The notes under the pieces were generated by a model. It saw nothing but the letters and a program-made list of their open reading frames with translations. It searched no databases and was not told where the DNA came from. Below are positions 27,769 through 36,537 of a stretch of 64,000 nt of DNA, piece by piece. The DNA is from Corynebacterium yudongzhengii (lineage in GTDB: Bacteria; Actinomycetota; Actinomycetes; Mycobacteriales; Mycobacteriaceae): contig NZ_CP026947.1 in assembly GCF_003065405.1 (NCBI RefSeq), positions 1,984,001-2,048,000 on the forward strand. The letters run 5' to 3'. A program made the translations under genes and the position numbers. How positions within the stretch are numbered: position 1 is the stretch's first letter; each line of letters opens with the position of its first letter.

Positions 27769-28569
27769 ATGGCACTTCCCTCACCCGGCCCTGACACTCG
27801 CGCGTTCATCACCGGCGCCTCCCAAGGCATCGGGGAGGCTCTCGCTCGTCGCTTAGCCCAGCGCGGCCACAACCTCATCGTGGTCGCCCGGCGCGAGGAG
27901 GTGCTCAACAAACTAGCCGCGGAGCTTCACGACGCCCACGGCGTCACCGTCGACGTCTACCCTTGTGACCTCGCCCGCGAGGAAGAAGTCGACCGGCTCA
28001 TCGACTACCTCGACGGCGTCCACGTCAACATTGCCATCAACTCGGCGGGCATCGCGAGCTTCGGGCCTTTTGTGAAGCAGGACTGGGACTACGAGACGAA
28101 ACAGTTCCACCTCAACGCGACGGCCGTCTTCCGCCTCACCCACGCACTCGTCCACCCAATGCTCGCGCGCGGCGAGGGCGCGATCTGCAATGTCGGTTCC
28201 GCCGCCGGCAACATCCCGATCCCGAACAACGCCACCTACGTGTTCACCAAGGCGGGCGTGAACACCTTCACCGAGTCCCTGCACTACGAGCTGCGCGGCA
28301 CCGGGGTCAGCTGCACGCTGCTTGCCCCGGGACCAGTGCGCGAGGACGTGGTGCCGGATGACGAGCAGACCATCGTCGATAAGGTCGTGCCCGACTTTCT
28401 ATGGACCACCTACGACTCCTGCGCCTACGAGACCCTCGAGGCGATGGCGAAGAACCGTCGCCGCGTGGTGCCGGGCCCACTGTCGAAGGGGATGGATTTC
28501 ATCTCAACCTACGCGCCGACGGCTGTGCTCAGCCCGTTGATCGGCAAGTTCTACTCACAGATGGGCTGA
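27769..28569 (+). CDS. Short-chain dehydrogenase/reductase (classical SDR)
   Basis: A 266-residue Rossmann-fold oxidoreductase. The cofactor motif TGASQGIG lies at residues 15-22, with NSAG near 91 and the catalytic Ser144, Tyr157 and Lys161 (YVFTK). An Arg-Arg in VARREEV after the second strand suggests NADPH preference. The substrate is unknown. The ATG at 27769 matches the usual N-terminus; the open frame upstream has no conserved features. The oligoribonuclease gene follows 15 bp downstream and may be co-transcribed. Confidence 0.9.
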   Translation: MALPSPGPDTRAFITGASQGIGEALARRLAQRGHNLIVVARREEVLNKLAAELHDAHGVTVDVYPCDLAREEEVDRLIDYLDGVHVNIAINSAGIASFGPFVKQDWDYETKQFHLNATAVFRLTHALVHPMLARGEGAICNVGSAAGNIPIPNNATYVFTKAGVNTFTESLHYELRGTGVSCTLLAPGPVREDVVPDDEQTIVDKVVPDFLWTTYDSCAYETLEAMAKNRRRVVPGPLSKGMDFISTYAPTAVLSPLIGKFYSQMG

Positions 28570-28584
28570 CCTAGAGTGGAAAAC

Positions 28585-29226
28585 ATGAGCTCCAGCGATG
28601 AAGTACCCGCGAAGAACAACCGCCTGGTGTGGGTCGACCTTGAGATGACCGGCCTCGATCCCGACAAGAACGTCATCGTGGAGGTCGCCGCCGTGGTCAC
28701 CGATGCCGACCTCAACATCCTCGGCGAAGGTGTCGACGTCGTGTGCCACGCCTCCGACGAAGACCTCGCCGCCATGGACGAGGTAGTCACCGAGATGCAC
28801 GCCTCGAGCGGGCTTACCGACGAGATCCGCGCCTCCCACACCACCGTCGCAGACGCAGAACAGCAGGTCCTCGACCTCATCGCCACGCACTGCGATCCGG
28901 CGCACCCCGCTCCCCTGGCGGGCAACTCCATCGCGACGGACCGATCCTTCATCCGCGCGCACATGCCGAAGCTCGACCAGGCGCTGCACTACCGGATGGT
29001 CGACGTCTCCTCCGTCAAGGAGCTGGCGCGCCGCTGGTACCCGCGCGCCTACTACCAGCAGCCGGAGAAGGGCATGGCGCACCGCGCGCTTGCGGACATC
29101 GTCGAGTCCATCCGCGAGCTCGACTACTACCGACGGGCCATCTTCGCCCCCGCCCCGGGCCCCTCAAGCGACGAGGCACGCGAGGCGAAGGACGCCAGCA
29201 TCGCCGCCTACGCCGAGCACCTCTGA
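28585..29226 (+). CDS. orn: Oligoribonuclease (DEDDh 3'-5' exonuclease)
   Basis: A 213-residue exonuclease that degrades 2-5-nucleotide RNA and pGpG-type dinucleotides. The DEDD motifs are visible: [10 protein letters not shown] near residue 16 (Exo I), [15 protein letters not shown] (Exo II) and [13 protein letters not shown] (Exo III with His and Asp). Length is slightly above the usual 180-210. A GTG nine bases upstream is in frame; the ATG at 28585 is preferred by analogy. tRNA-His follows 93 bp downstream. Confidence 0.95.
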   Translation: MSSSDEVPAKNNRLVWVDLEMTGLDPDKNVIVEVAAVVTDADLNILGEGVDVVCHASDEDLAAMDEVVTEMHASSGLTDEIRASHTTVADAEQQVLDLIATHCDPAHPAPLAGNSIATDRSFIRAHMPKLDQALHYRMVDVSSVKELARRWYPRAYYQQPEKGMAHRALADIVESIRELDYYRRAIFAPAPGPSSDEAREAKDASIAAYAEHL

Positions 29227-29290
29227 GAGAGCTTCTGATAAAACTCTCCGTGAGCTGCGGTTTTTGTGATTCGCCGGCTCTGAGTTACTC

Positions 29291-29316
29291 TATACAGCGC
29301 TGCCCATTGAGCAGCG
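29291..29316 (+). promoter_or_regulatory. Promoter and leader hairpin of tRNA-His
   Basis: TATACA at 29291-29296 is a good -10 box. It is followed at once by CGCTGC-CCATTGA-GCAGCG (29298-29316), a perfect 6-bp hairpin ending three bases before the tRNA. Confidence 0.45.
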
Positions 29317-29319
29317 ATG

Positions 29320-29392
29320 GTGGCTGTAGTTCAGTTGGTAGAGCACCAGGTTGTGATCCTGGGTGTCGCGGGTTCGAGCCCCGTCAGCCACC
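29320..29392 (+). tRNA. tRNA-His (anticodon GTG)
   Basis: The acceptor GTGGCTG/CAGCCAC, D-stem GTTC/GAGC, anticodon arm CCAGG-TTGTGAT-CCTGG and T-arm GCGGG/CCCGT are all formed. The base before position 1 is G (29319), opposite discriminator C, matching the extra G-1 of tRNA-His. Confidence 0.95.
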
Positions 29393-29402
29393 CCGAAGGG
29401 AG

Positions 29403-29440
29403 CACCCTCACCTGCTTTGAGCGGGTGGGGGTGTTTGTTT
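29403..29440 (+). terminator. Intrinsic terminator after tRNA-His
   Basis: CACCCTCACC (29403-29412) pairs with GGTGGGGGTG (29424-29433) over ten positions with one G-T wobble, followed by TTTGTTTT. Confidence 0.75.
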
Positions 29441-29486
29441 TGGCGCGCGCCCTCAGCCCGCGCGACCACACCCGCATGCCGCGTTT

Positions 29487-29578
29487 ACGCTTGTCGAAAT
29501 CAGCCAGCCCTAAAGGAGTACTGAACTCGACCGCGCGAGCGCCCTTTCTATAAGGGTGAATTCGACCAGCGCTAGCGC
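29487..29578. repeat. Nested palindromic intergenic repeat, copy A1
   Basis: A diverged copy of the about 90-bp family described in the findings. The outer arms are CGCTTGTCGAAA at the left and TTCGACCAGCGCTAGCGC at the right; the middle has CTAAAGGAG and CCCTTTCTATAAGGG. By its asymmetric middle it is inverted relative to copies A2 and B. It lies in the 436-bp gap between tRNA-His and the next leftward gene; apart from two repeat copies and the tRNA terminator, nothing else is seen in that gap. Confidence 0.65.
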
Positions 29579-29708
29579 TCTATGCGAACGGGGCGACTAG
29601 CCTCGGTTGCGGTTGGTTCCCGGGCACCTGTGCGACACTCGAGCGCAAAAGCGGACCTCTAGAACGCCAGGCACCCTATAAGCCATGCGGCGCTATCACT
29701 TTCGCATG

Positions 29709-29798
29709 CCTGGTCGAAAGGGGCCTTATAGAAACGAGGCCTACGAGGTCGAAACGAGCACTCCTTTCTATAGCCCTCCTTTCGACCAGCGCTAGCGC
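29709..29798. repeat. Nested palindromic intergenic repeat, copy A2
   Basis: The outer arms TGGTCGAAAGGGG and CCTCCTTTCGACCA, the next pair TTATAGAAA and TTTCTATAG, and the terminal GCGCTAGCGC form a long imperfect cruciform. It is 130 bp from copy A1 in opposite orientation. Confidence 0.7.
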
Positions 29799-29828
29799 CC
29801 CCCTACGGCCAACAGCAACACCCGCTAC

Positions 29829-30410
29829 CTAATCCGAGTGCTGCCCGTGGACTCGGCAGGCCAGCGCCCCGAGCACCACCGCATGGACCACCATGACCAC
29901 GCCGACGGGACCGATCATCTCCATGATGTGATCACCAGAGAGCACAGCGGAGGCGATCAGCAAGACGACTCCCACTGCGACCTGCGAGATCCCCGCGACC
30001 AGCGAATAATGCTCGACCACGCGGCCGGCGCTCTCCAGGCCCCCGCTGATGATCATCGCCGCGGCGAGGTACCACACCACCATGTGGCCGGTAGCGAGCG
30101 GCGCCGGAAAGAACACGACCGGCGCTAAAAGAGCACTGATGAGAACCACCGCGCCTTGGGCGGTGACCCAGCCCGCGCGGGGCAGCGTATACATCCTCCA
30201 GGCGGAGGCGAACCAGGTCAAAACGATGCCGCTGAGGATGACCGCGACCATCATCACGACGGCGGCAATCGTACCGACGAGCGGCTCCCGCGTCCCCATC
30301 ACCGACAAAAGTCCCGCGGCGAGCAGTGCCGCGGTCGCGGCCCGCAGGCCGAAGGCCCACATCGCCCGGGTGTATCCGGTGGGCCGGGAAGGCGTCGTCG
30401 CTGTGCTCAT
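29829..30410 (-). CDS. Integral membrane protein, unknown function
   Basis: A 193-residue protein with about six hydrophobic helices (for example LRAATAALLAAGLLSVM, LVGTIAAVVMMVAVILSGIVL, ISQVAVGVVLLIASAVL and VGVVMVVHAVVLGALAC). No motif tied to transport or catalysis is visible. Its ATG overlaps the stop of the LLM flavoprotein gene by four bases, so it is the third gene of the L,D-transpeptidase operon. I do not recognise the family. Confidence 0.7.
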   Translation of the reverse strand: MSTATTPSRPTGYTRAMWAFGLRAATAALLAAGLLSVMGTREPLVGTIAAVVMMVAVILSGIVLTWFASAWRMYTLPRAGWVTAQGAVVLISALLAPVVFFPAPLATGHMVVWYLAAAMIISGGLESAGRVVEHYSLVAGISQVAVGVVLLIASAVLSGDHIMEMIGPVGVVMVVHAVVLGALACRVHGQHSD

Positions 30411-31399
30411 GAACAGACCTCCGCGAGTAGTTGTTCGGATCGCCGACGCCCTTCAGTATCGCTCATAGCTCCGGTGACGACGATCTCGTCGACACCCGCG
30501 TACGCAGCGATCTCCCGTAGGCGCTTGCCCACCTGATGCGGGGTGCCGTAGACCGCCGTGGCGAGCGAATCTTTCACGCGTCGTTTCTCTCGCTCGCTGA
30601 GGTCCATCCGGCGGATCTCGTCCAACGTCGGCAACGCGCCGAACTCGCCGGTGCGCCGCGAAAGCACGCCGGCGACGTGCTGCGGCAAAAGCAGGTCTCG
30701 GGCGGCGTCTTCGGTCTCCGCCACCGCGATGTCTAACGCGATCATGGCCCGAGGCTGGCTGCCCAGCCCGCGGTCGCGGAACTCGGAGCGGTAGTGTGCG
30801 AGGCCTGGGTGATGGGGGTGGGCGGTGTCGTCGAGAAGCGAGGGGCCGGCGACGATCACACCCATGCCGTGACGCGCGGCGAGTGCGATGGAACGAAAAC
30901 CCGCGAGCACGAAGATGCTCAGCTCGCCGGTAGGACGCGGGCGGGAGGTCACCGCGGCGTCGCCGAGGAGGTGCGCGCGCAGTTCGGCAAGGTCATCGTC
31001 ATAGCGGGCTTTGGCCTCGGCGGGCTCACCCTGGCGCAGCGCGGCGCGCACGGGGCGGGTGAAGCCGACGGAGTTGCCGGTGCCGACGTCGACACGCCCC
31101 GGATACAGGCTGGTCAGAAGCCCAATCTGCTCCGCGACCACGAGGGGCGGGTGGTTGGTGAGCATGATCCCGGCGGTGCCGACGCGTATCGACGACGTCG
31201 CGTGCGCCACCGCCTGCGCCAGAAGCGCCGGTTGCGAGCCGGGGATGCCGGGAACGCCGTGGTGCTCGGCGACGAAGAACCGGCGAAACCCTAGTTCCTC
31301 GACCTCGCGGGCGTGCGCGATGGTGCGCTTGAGGGCCGCCTGGTCGCTGTCGCCGGTCTGTTTATGCGCGCGGTCGAGGACTGACAGCTGCAGCCCCAT
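30407..31399 (-). CDS. LLM-class flavin-dependent oxidoreductase
   Basis: A 330-residue TIM-barrel protein of the luciferase-like monooxygenase class, MsnO8-like branch: LSVLDRAH at the N-terminus, FRRFFVAEHHGVPGIPGSQPALLAQAVAHAT, IRVGTAGIMLTNHPPLVVAEQ and PGRVDVGTGN. It probably uses reduced flavin to oxidise a small substrate that cannot be named. The ATG at 31399 shares one base with the stop of the upstream L,D-transpeptidase gene (TGATG), so translation is coupled. The open frame continues upstream, but only out of frame with the transpeptidase. Confidence 0.88.
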   Translation of the reverse strand: MGLQLSVLDRAHKQTGDSDQAALKRTIAHAREVEELGFRRFFVAEHHGVPGIPGSQPALLAQAVAHATSSIRVGTAGIMLTNHPPLVVAEQIGLLTSLYPGRVDVGTGNSVGFTRPVRAALRQGEPAEAKARYDDDLAELRAHLLGDAAVTSRPRPTGELSIFVLAGFRSIALAARHGMGVIVAGPSLLDDTAHPHHPGLAHYRSEFRDRGLGSQPRAMIALDIAVAETEDAARDLLLPQHVAGVLSRRTGEFGALPTLDEIRRMDLSEREKRRVKDSLATAVYGTPHQVGKRLREIAAYAGVDEIVVTGAMSDTEGRRRSEQLLAEVCS

Positions 31400-32601
31400 C
31401 AGGCGTTGCCTGCCTCCCAGGTCTCCCAGTCCATGTTCCAGTGGCCCAGGCCGTCCCAGGCGGGCAGGGTGTCGGCGGTAGTGTTCTTGACGACGACTGG
31501 GTCGCCCCGCTTCACCGTCTCCTGGAACCAGCGGGCGTCCTCGGTGGAGACGTTGATGCAGCCGTGCGAGGTGTTGCTCGAGCCCTGCGCGTACTGCGAC
31601 CACGGCGCGGCGTGGACGTAGATGCCGGAATAGGACAGCTGGGTGGCGTAATCGACCTCGGTCTCATAGCCGCCGTCTTCCTTCGCGAGACCGAAGGTAG
31701 CCGAATCCATGACCATGGACTCGCGCTCATCGCCCACGACGTAGGTGCCGTTCGGGGTGGCCCAGCGGGTGCCGTCGCGGCCCATGGACACCGGGATGGA
31801 GCGCAGCAGCTCGTCGTTACGGTAGACGTTCATGGTCTTGGTGTTGTCGTCGACCACCGCGTGGACCTTGTCGCCGATGGTGAAGTTGGTGGCGTTGTCG
31901 GTCTCGCCGTAGAGGCCATCCCCCATGTCGAGGCCATAGATGTCGGCTTCGACACTCACCTCGGTGCCCGGCTCCCAGAACTCCTCCGGGCGCCAGCGCA
32001 GGTCGCGATCACTGACCCAGTAGAAGGCGCCGTTGGTGTCGTTCGAGGTCTCGACGGTAATCGCCTCTTCGACCGCTTCCCGATCACTCGGCGCCGTACC
32101 GAAAACGAAAGTAATAGCCTGGCCCACGCCCACGACTGAGTCAGCCAGCGGCCCGAGGGCGACCGACGTCGTCGCCTCCGGCGAGATGGTCTCGAAGGTG
32201 ATCTCCTCTTCCTCACCTTCGGCGTCCGTGACGGTGAGGGTGTAGGTGCGGTTGTAGCCCAAGACCTCGTCGGTCTGCCACTCGGTGGCATCGTCGTTGA
32301 GCACGGACTCGACGACGTTGCCCTCCTCGTTGACCATCTCCACGTCCTCGAGCGTGGTGTGTGAGGCCGTCACCTTCACCGGCTCGGTGGGGTTGTGGTC
32401 CGTGGTGCCGTCGGCAACCGAGATATCCACCTCCGGGGTCGGCTGCTGCGCCTCACTGGACTCCTGCTTGTCCGGATCCCCGGTCTCCGCGGAACCGATG
32501 GTGCACGCCACCAGACCGCCGGCCAGCAAGGTCAGCGCCGACGCCACGGCCACGACCTTCACCACCCCCGAAACGGCGGAACTTCTCCGCAGAGCGAGCA
32601 C
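31399..32601 (-). CDS. L,D-transpeptidase lipoprotein (YkuD domain)
   Basis: A protein of about 400 residues. A hydrophobic N-terminal signal ends in lipobox LVAC, so it is lipid-anchored outside the membrane. Two Ig-like regions follow ([34 protein letters not shown], the LDT N-terminal type), then the YkuD catalytic domain with [26 protein letters not shown] holding the catalytic Cys of the SHGC motif. It makes 3-3 cross-links in peptidoglycan. Start uncertain: AGGAGG directly abuts an ATG at 32613, so the GTG at 32601 (12 bases away) is given; an earlier in-frame start exists at 32634. Confidence 0.92.
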   Translation of the reverse strand: MLALRRSSAVSGVVKVVAVASALTLLAGGLVACTIGSAETGDPDKQESSEAQQPTPEVDISVADGTTDHNPTEPVKVTASHTTLEDVEMVNEEGNVVESVLNDDATEWQTDEVLGYNRTYTLTVTDAEGEEEEITFETISPEATTSVALGPLADSVVGVGQAITFVFGTAPSDREAVEEAITVETSNDTNGAFYWVSDRDLRWRPEEFWEPGTEVSVEADIYGLDMGDGLYGETDNATNFTIGDKVHAVVDDNTKTMNVYRNDELLRSIPVSMGRDGTRWATPNGTYVVGDERESMVMDSATFGLAKEDGGYETEVDYATQLSYSGIYVHAAPWSQYAQGSSNTSHGCINVSTEDARWFQETVKRGDPVVVKNTTADTLPAWDGLGHWNMDWETWEAGNA

Positions 32602-32805
32602 GTTGATAATCATCCTCCTGGGTGACCCAGCCACGCGCTGGAATGTCCATACTTCTTAAAGACTCTACGACCCGCCTCCCCCACCCGCGCAAGCTCACGC
32701 GCCATATATTCGACAACGATCTCGTAAACTTTTAAAAAACGTACATTTACCCGCTGTGCGCTGGCGATTTTCGTTTTTCTCAACCAGTAAGTAAAGTACT
32801 TCCCG

Positions 32806-32824
32806 GTGCACCGCAAAGGTGCAC
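32806..32824 (+). ncRNA. Perfect hairpin in the tRNA-Lys leader
   Basis: GTGCACC-GCAAA-GGTGCAC is a perfect 7-bp stem, 22 bases before the tRNA. A TAAAGT -10-like hexamer lies a few bases upstream of it. Confidence 0.4.
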
Positions 32825-32846
32825 AGCACAGCGAGAGATCGCGTGA

Positions 32847-32919
<73 letters not shown>

Positions 32920-32928
32920 CTCCTTCTA

Positions 32929-32962
32929 CCCCCGCTCCAGGCCACCCCCGAGCGGGGGTTTC
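32929..32962 (+). terminator. Intrinsic terminator after tRNA-Lys
   Basis: CCCCCGCTC (32929-32937) pairs perfectly with GAGCGGGGG (32950-32958), followed by TTTCTC. Confidence 0.75.
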
Positions 32963-32981
32963 TCTATACTCTCAAGCACAT

Positions 32982-33730
32982 ATGAGCAACTCCCGCCGGG
33001 ATGATTTCCCCGACCTACCGCGCATCCCCGTCGCCTGGGCATGGCCACTGGGGACCTTCATCATAGTTGGGCTGCTCACCTGGTGGCTCGTACAGAACGT
33101 CTACCCCGCCGTCCCGAACAGATGCCGGTGCATTTTGGCGCCGACGGCGAAGCCGACCGTTTCACCGACAAATCCCTACAGTCGTTCCTCTTTACGATCC
33201 TGCTAGGGCCCGTGATCACGTTGCTGGTGATGCTAGGCGCCCAAGGACTCATCTCCGCACAGTCGAGCCACATCACCGAGTTGGGCTCCCCCATACGTGA
33301 CGCCAACACCATCTACCGCGCCTGGGAAGGCCTGCGCGCCGCCATGCACTACATCGGGTGGTACACGGGCGGGTTGGCGATCACCCTCGCGGCAGGCGTC
33401 GGCTTCAACCTGCACCCGCGTATCGACGATCTGCTCCCCCTCACCCTGCTCACCATCGGGGCACTGACCCTCGCGTTGATCGTGACTATCAGCCGCTTAA
33501 GCAAAAAGCTCGAGGAAAAGTAACCCAGGCCCGAGTCCGAACGAGACAAACGCTGGGGAATCTTTCACAACGACCCCGACGACAAACGCGTCTTCATACC
33601 TACCGAAGAATCGCTCGGCTCTAACTTCACCACCAACATCGGACACACCCCAGGCCGCATCGTCACCCTGCTTCTGTTCGGCCTGCCGGCGCTGCTGCTT
33701 CTCTACGTGATCGTGGCACCGATCCTATAG
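32982..33730 (+). pseudogene. Degraded DUF1648/DUF5808-type membrane protein gene
   Basis: The ATG at 32982 opens MSNSRRDDFPDLPRIPVAWAWPLGTFIIVGLLTWWL, reaching VYPAVP; the frame then shifts near 33115 and the DUF1648 hallmark continues in another frame as EQMPVHFGADGEADRFTDKS. That frame gives two more membrane stretches and meets an in-frame TAA at 33521, but the same frame then reads on through RWGIFHNDPDDKRVFIPTEESLGSNFTTNIGHTPGR (DUF5808-like) and a last helix to TAG 33730. One frameshift plus one nonsense codon therefore interrupt a gene of about 250 residues with four or more helices. Confidence 0.75.
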
Positions 33731-33752
33731 GGCGCGGCCTGGAGTCGGTTTC

Positions 33753-33847
33753 GCGCGCCTGGTCGAAAGGAGTCGGTCCGAAAGGAGTCCCGCGCGGTCG
33801 AAATCAACACTCCTTTAGATGCTACTCATTTCGACCGCCGCTAGCGC
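33753..33847. repeat. Nested palindromic intergenic repeat, copy B
   Basis: The left arm TGGTCGAAAGGAGT and a second GAAAGGAGT are mirrored by ACTCCTTT and ATTTCGACCGCCGCTAGCGC. It lies in the convergent gap between the degraded membrane gene and the first glutaminase, 38 bp past the glutaminase stop. Confidence 0.7.
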
Positions 33848-33884
33848 AACATGCGCCATGGAAGCCCCCCAAGCCCCGCAGCCT

Positions 33885-35165
33885 CTACCCCTCGTTTTCG
33901 TTGACGAGCGGGATCTGGGAGCCGTCGTCCATGAGGCGCTGTTTGAGGCCGCCGTCGGGGTCGATGACGCCGATTTCGTGGCCTTCTTCGCGCAAGCGGC
34001 GCAGGCCTTCCTTCAGCATGCGGCGGCCCATCGTGTTGGATTCGACCATGCGGGAAACGTCGAGAACGATGCGGCCGTCGCGGAAGTTGTGCTGGTTGAG
34101 GACGCCCAGGATCGCCTCGGCGCCGATGAAGTTGACCATGCCCTGGATGGTGACGATCGTATCTTCGCCCACCCGGTTGATGGAGCGCACGGCGTGGGCG
34201 CCGGCGATGTTCTCGGTGGACATCAGGTGCAGGCCCATGTCGGTAGACATGTTCTCGAAGATTTTAACTCCGCGGACGGAGTTGCCGGCGCCGTCGAGAC
34301 GCGGCGACAGCGCGGCGATGCCGAGCTGTCCCGGCAGCATACCGATGACCGCCCCGGAGACGCCCGACTTGGCGGGGATGCCAACGCGCGCCATCCAGCG
34401 ACCGGCAGCGTCGTACATGCCGCAGGACGCCATGACGGCCATGGTCTGGCGGCAGACGGCCTCACTGAGCAGGCGTTCGCCGGTGACGGGCTGGATGCCA
34501 CCGTTGGCGAGGGTGGCCGCCATGACCGCGAGGTCGTGGAGGGTGACGCGCAGCGAGCACTGGCGGGTATAGGAGATGACGGCGTCGTGGGCTTCGTCGA
34601 CGATGATGTCGTAGCTGCGCAGCATGTGCGCGATGGAGAGGTTGCGATCGGCGCCTTCCATCTCGCCGTCGACGGCGGACGCGTCGATCTCGAGTTCGCG
34701 GCCGGCGAGCTTGGAAAAGAACTGGCGGATGACTTCGACGCGGTCGTCGACATCTGAGTCGGTGCCGTTGATCAGCTGGTTGACCGCGATGGCGCCGGCG
34801 TTGATCATCGGGTTGAACGGGCGCTTGGCTTCCTTTTCGAGGCTCATCTCGTTGAAGGCCTCGCCCGAGGGTTCCATGCCGACGACCTCGCGCACCGCGT
34901 CGATGCCGAGCTCCTGCATGGCGAGGGCGTAGGTGAAGGGCTTCGAGACGGACTGGATGGTGAACTCGGCCAGGTCGTCGCCGGCGGCGTAGGTGTTCCC
35001 GGTGGTGGTGTGGATGACCACGCCCAGCCAGGCCGGGTCGGCCTCGGCGAGGGCGGGGATGTAATCGGGTACTTCGCCGTCGGTGACGTCTCGGACCTCG
35101 TCGAGAATGTCGGTGAGGTAATCCGGGATGAGTCCCTTCATATCCGTTCCTTGTGCCTGCGCCAT
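33885..35165 (-). CDS. glsA: Glutaminase A with C-terminal STAS-like domain (first paralogue)
   Basis: A 426-residue beta-lactamase-fold glutaminase converting glutamine to glutamate and ammonia. The nucleophile Ser and general-base Lys are in FTIQSVSKPFTYAL near residue 70; GEAFNE, NPMINAGAIAVNQLI, ADRNLSIAHMLRSYDII, YTRQCSLRVT and GIPAKSGVSGAVIGMLPGQLGIA complete the family signatures. The last about 100 residues (GRIVLDVSRMVESNTMGRRMLKEGLRRLR) look like a STAS domain, found in a minority of GlsA proteins. AAGGAG lies nine bases before the ATG. The second paralogue ends 101 bp upstream on the same strand. Confidence 0.93.
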   Translation of the reverse strand: MAQAQGTDMKGLIPDYLTDILDEVRDVTDGEVPDYIPALAEADPAWLGVVIHTTTGNTYAAGDDLAEFTIQSVSKPFTYALAMQELGIDAVREVVGMEPSGEAFNEMSLEKEAKRPFNPMINAGAIAVNQLINGTDSDVDDRVEVIRQFFSKLAGRELEIDASAVDGEMEGADRNLSIAHMLRSYDIIVDEAHDAVISYTRQCSLRVTLHDLAVMAATLANGGIQPVTGERLLSEAVCRQTMAVMASCGMYDAAGRWMARVGIPAKSGVSGAVIGMLPGQLGIAALSPRLDGAGNSVRGVKIFENMSTDMGLHLMSTENIAGAHAVRSINRVGEDTIVTIQGMVNFIGAEAILGVLNQHNFRDGRIVLDVSRMVESNTMGRRMLKEGLRRLREEGHEIGVIDPDGGLKQRLMDDGSQIPLVNENEG

Positions 35166-35266
35166 CTACCAGGTCTCCTTTAAGTCTCGGGTACACGGTC
35201 AAAGCCAACACCCCGAACACTACCTTTTTCGGGCGCTCCCCGCCTCGATCGGTCTCCTGCGCTCAG

Positions 35267-36460
35267 CTAACCGCCGTCTTTGACGAGCAAACCGTCGGGG
35301 TCGCTGATGCGGATATCGTAGCCGGCGTCGCGCAGCTCGTCGACACCCGTGGTGAGCATCTGGCAGCACATCTCCTGCGCCTCGGTGGCTTCGGAGAGGT
35401 CGAGGACGATCTCGCCGCCGTCGGCGTCGCGGCGCTCCAGGCTGTGCAGCGCGGCCTCGGCGCCGGTGAAGTCGATCGCGCCGTAGAGCTGGACCAGCTG
35501 GTTGCCATTGTCGTCGTACATGGCGCGCGAAAGATCCTCGGCGCTGCGGCCGCGGCCGTTCATGAGGTGAAGGCCCATGTCGTCGGATAACGCTTCGAAG
35601 AGGCGCACGCCGCGGATGGGGTTGCCGTGTTTATCGAGGCCCGGCGAGAACGTCGCGACGCCTGCTTGTCCGGGCAGCATGCCGATGAGGCCGCCGTCGA
35701 CACCCGACTTCGCGGGGATGCCCACCCGCGCCATCCAGCGGCCGGTGGCGTCGTACATGCCCGTCGTCGAGAGCACGGCCATGGTCAGGCGGCAGACGCG
35801 GGCGTCGAGAACCCGCTCGCCGGTAATCGGGTTGACGCCGTGATTCGCCAGCGTGGCGGCCATGATCGCGAGATCGCGTGCGGTCACCGAGACACAACAC
35901 TGGCGGGTATAGCCCCACACCGCGCTTTCGGCGGAGTCGTTGATGATGCCATAGCTGCGCAGCATGTGCGCCAGCGCCAGGTTGCGATCGGCGCTGCGAA
36001 ACTCCTCGCGGGCGGCGTCGAGGTTGACCTTTAAGTCGCGGCCTGCCAGCTTCGAGAGCAGGTCGCGGACGATCTCGACGCGGTCGTCGGCCTCCGCGTC
36101 CTCGCCCAAGATGAGCTGGTTGACCGCGAGTGCGCCGGCGTTGATCATCGGGTTCATCGGGCGGTAGTGGTCGCCGAGCGAGATCTCGTCGAAAGCCTCG
36201 CCGGAAGGCTCGAGCTCCACCGCTTCTAGCACCCTGCGCGCGCCCCGCCGCTGCACCGCGAGCGCGAAAATGAAAGGCTTCGACACCGACTGGATGGTGA
36301 ACTCCGCGCCGGTATCGCCAGCGGCGTAGAGATGCCCCGTCGAAGTGCACAGCGCGATGCCGATGCGATCGTCGGGGTGTCCGTCGGTGTCCTGGCGCTC
36401 CTCTCTCGCACGCGCGTCGTCGATGAGTCGCTGCAGGTATTGCGGAATTGCTGTGTCCAT
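35267..36460 (-). CDS. Glutaminase A with C-terminal STAS-like domain (second paralogue)
   Basis: A 397-residue homologue of the neighbouring glutaminase, with the same order of motifs: FTIQSVSKPFIFAL, GEAFDEISLGD, NPMINAGALAVNQLI, YTRQCCVSVT, GIPAKSGVDGGLIGMLPGQAGVA, and a C-terminal STAS-like segment GGEIVLDLSEATEAQEMCCQML. All catalytic positions seem intact. The proteins are clearly diverged, so the duplication is not recent. The ATG at 36460 (MDTAIPQYLQ) is chosen since it aligns with the first paralogue. It is divergent from gntK, with a 77-bp gap. Confidence 0.92.
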   Translation of the reverse strand: MDTAIPQYLQRLIDDARAREERQDTDGHPDDRIGIALCTSTGHLYAAGDTGAEFTIQSVSKPFIFALAVQRRGARRVLEAVELEPSGEAFDEISLGDHYRPMNPMINAGALAVNQLILGEDAEADDRVEIVRDLLSKLAGRDLKVNLDAAREEFRSADRNLALAHMLRSYGIINDSAESAVWGYTRQCCVSVTARDLAIMAATLANHGVNPITGERVLDARVCRLTMAVLSTTGMYDATGRWMARVGIPAKSGVDGGLIGMLPGQAGVATFSPGLDKHGNPIRGVRLFEALSDDMGLHLMNGRGRSAEDLSRAMYDDNGNQLVQLYGAIDFTGAEAALHSLERRDADGGEIVLDLSEATEAQEMCCQMLTTGVDELRDAGYDIRISDPDGLLVKDGG

Positions 36461-36537
36461 GGGCACAAGCGTAACCTTTTGCCGCTTACTACAGCCGCGA
36501 CTTGCATCTTTCATTCATCAGACCATTAAATGGAGTT

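Noticed and set aside
33041..33523. An intact 160-residue protein
   Set aside because: Its N-terminus (MATGDLHHSWAAHLV) is the wrong frame of the DUF1648 gene's first helix. The conserved part starts after the frameshift, so the region is treated as one broken gene.
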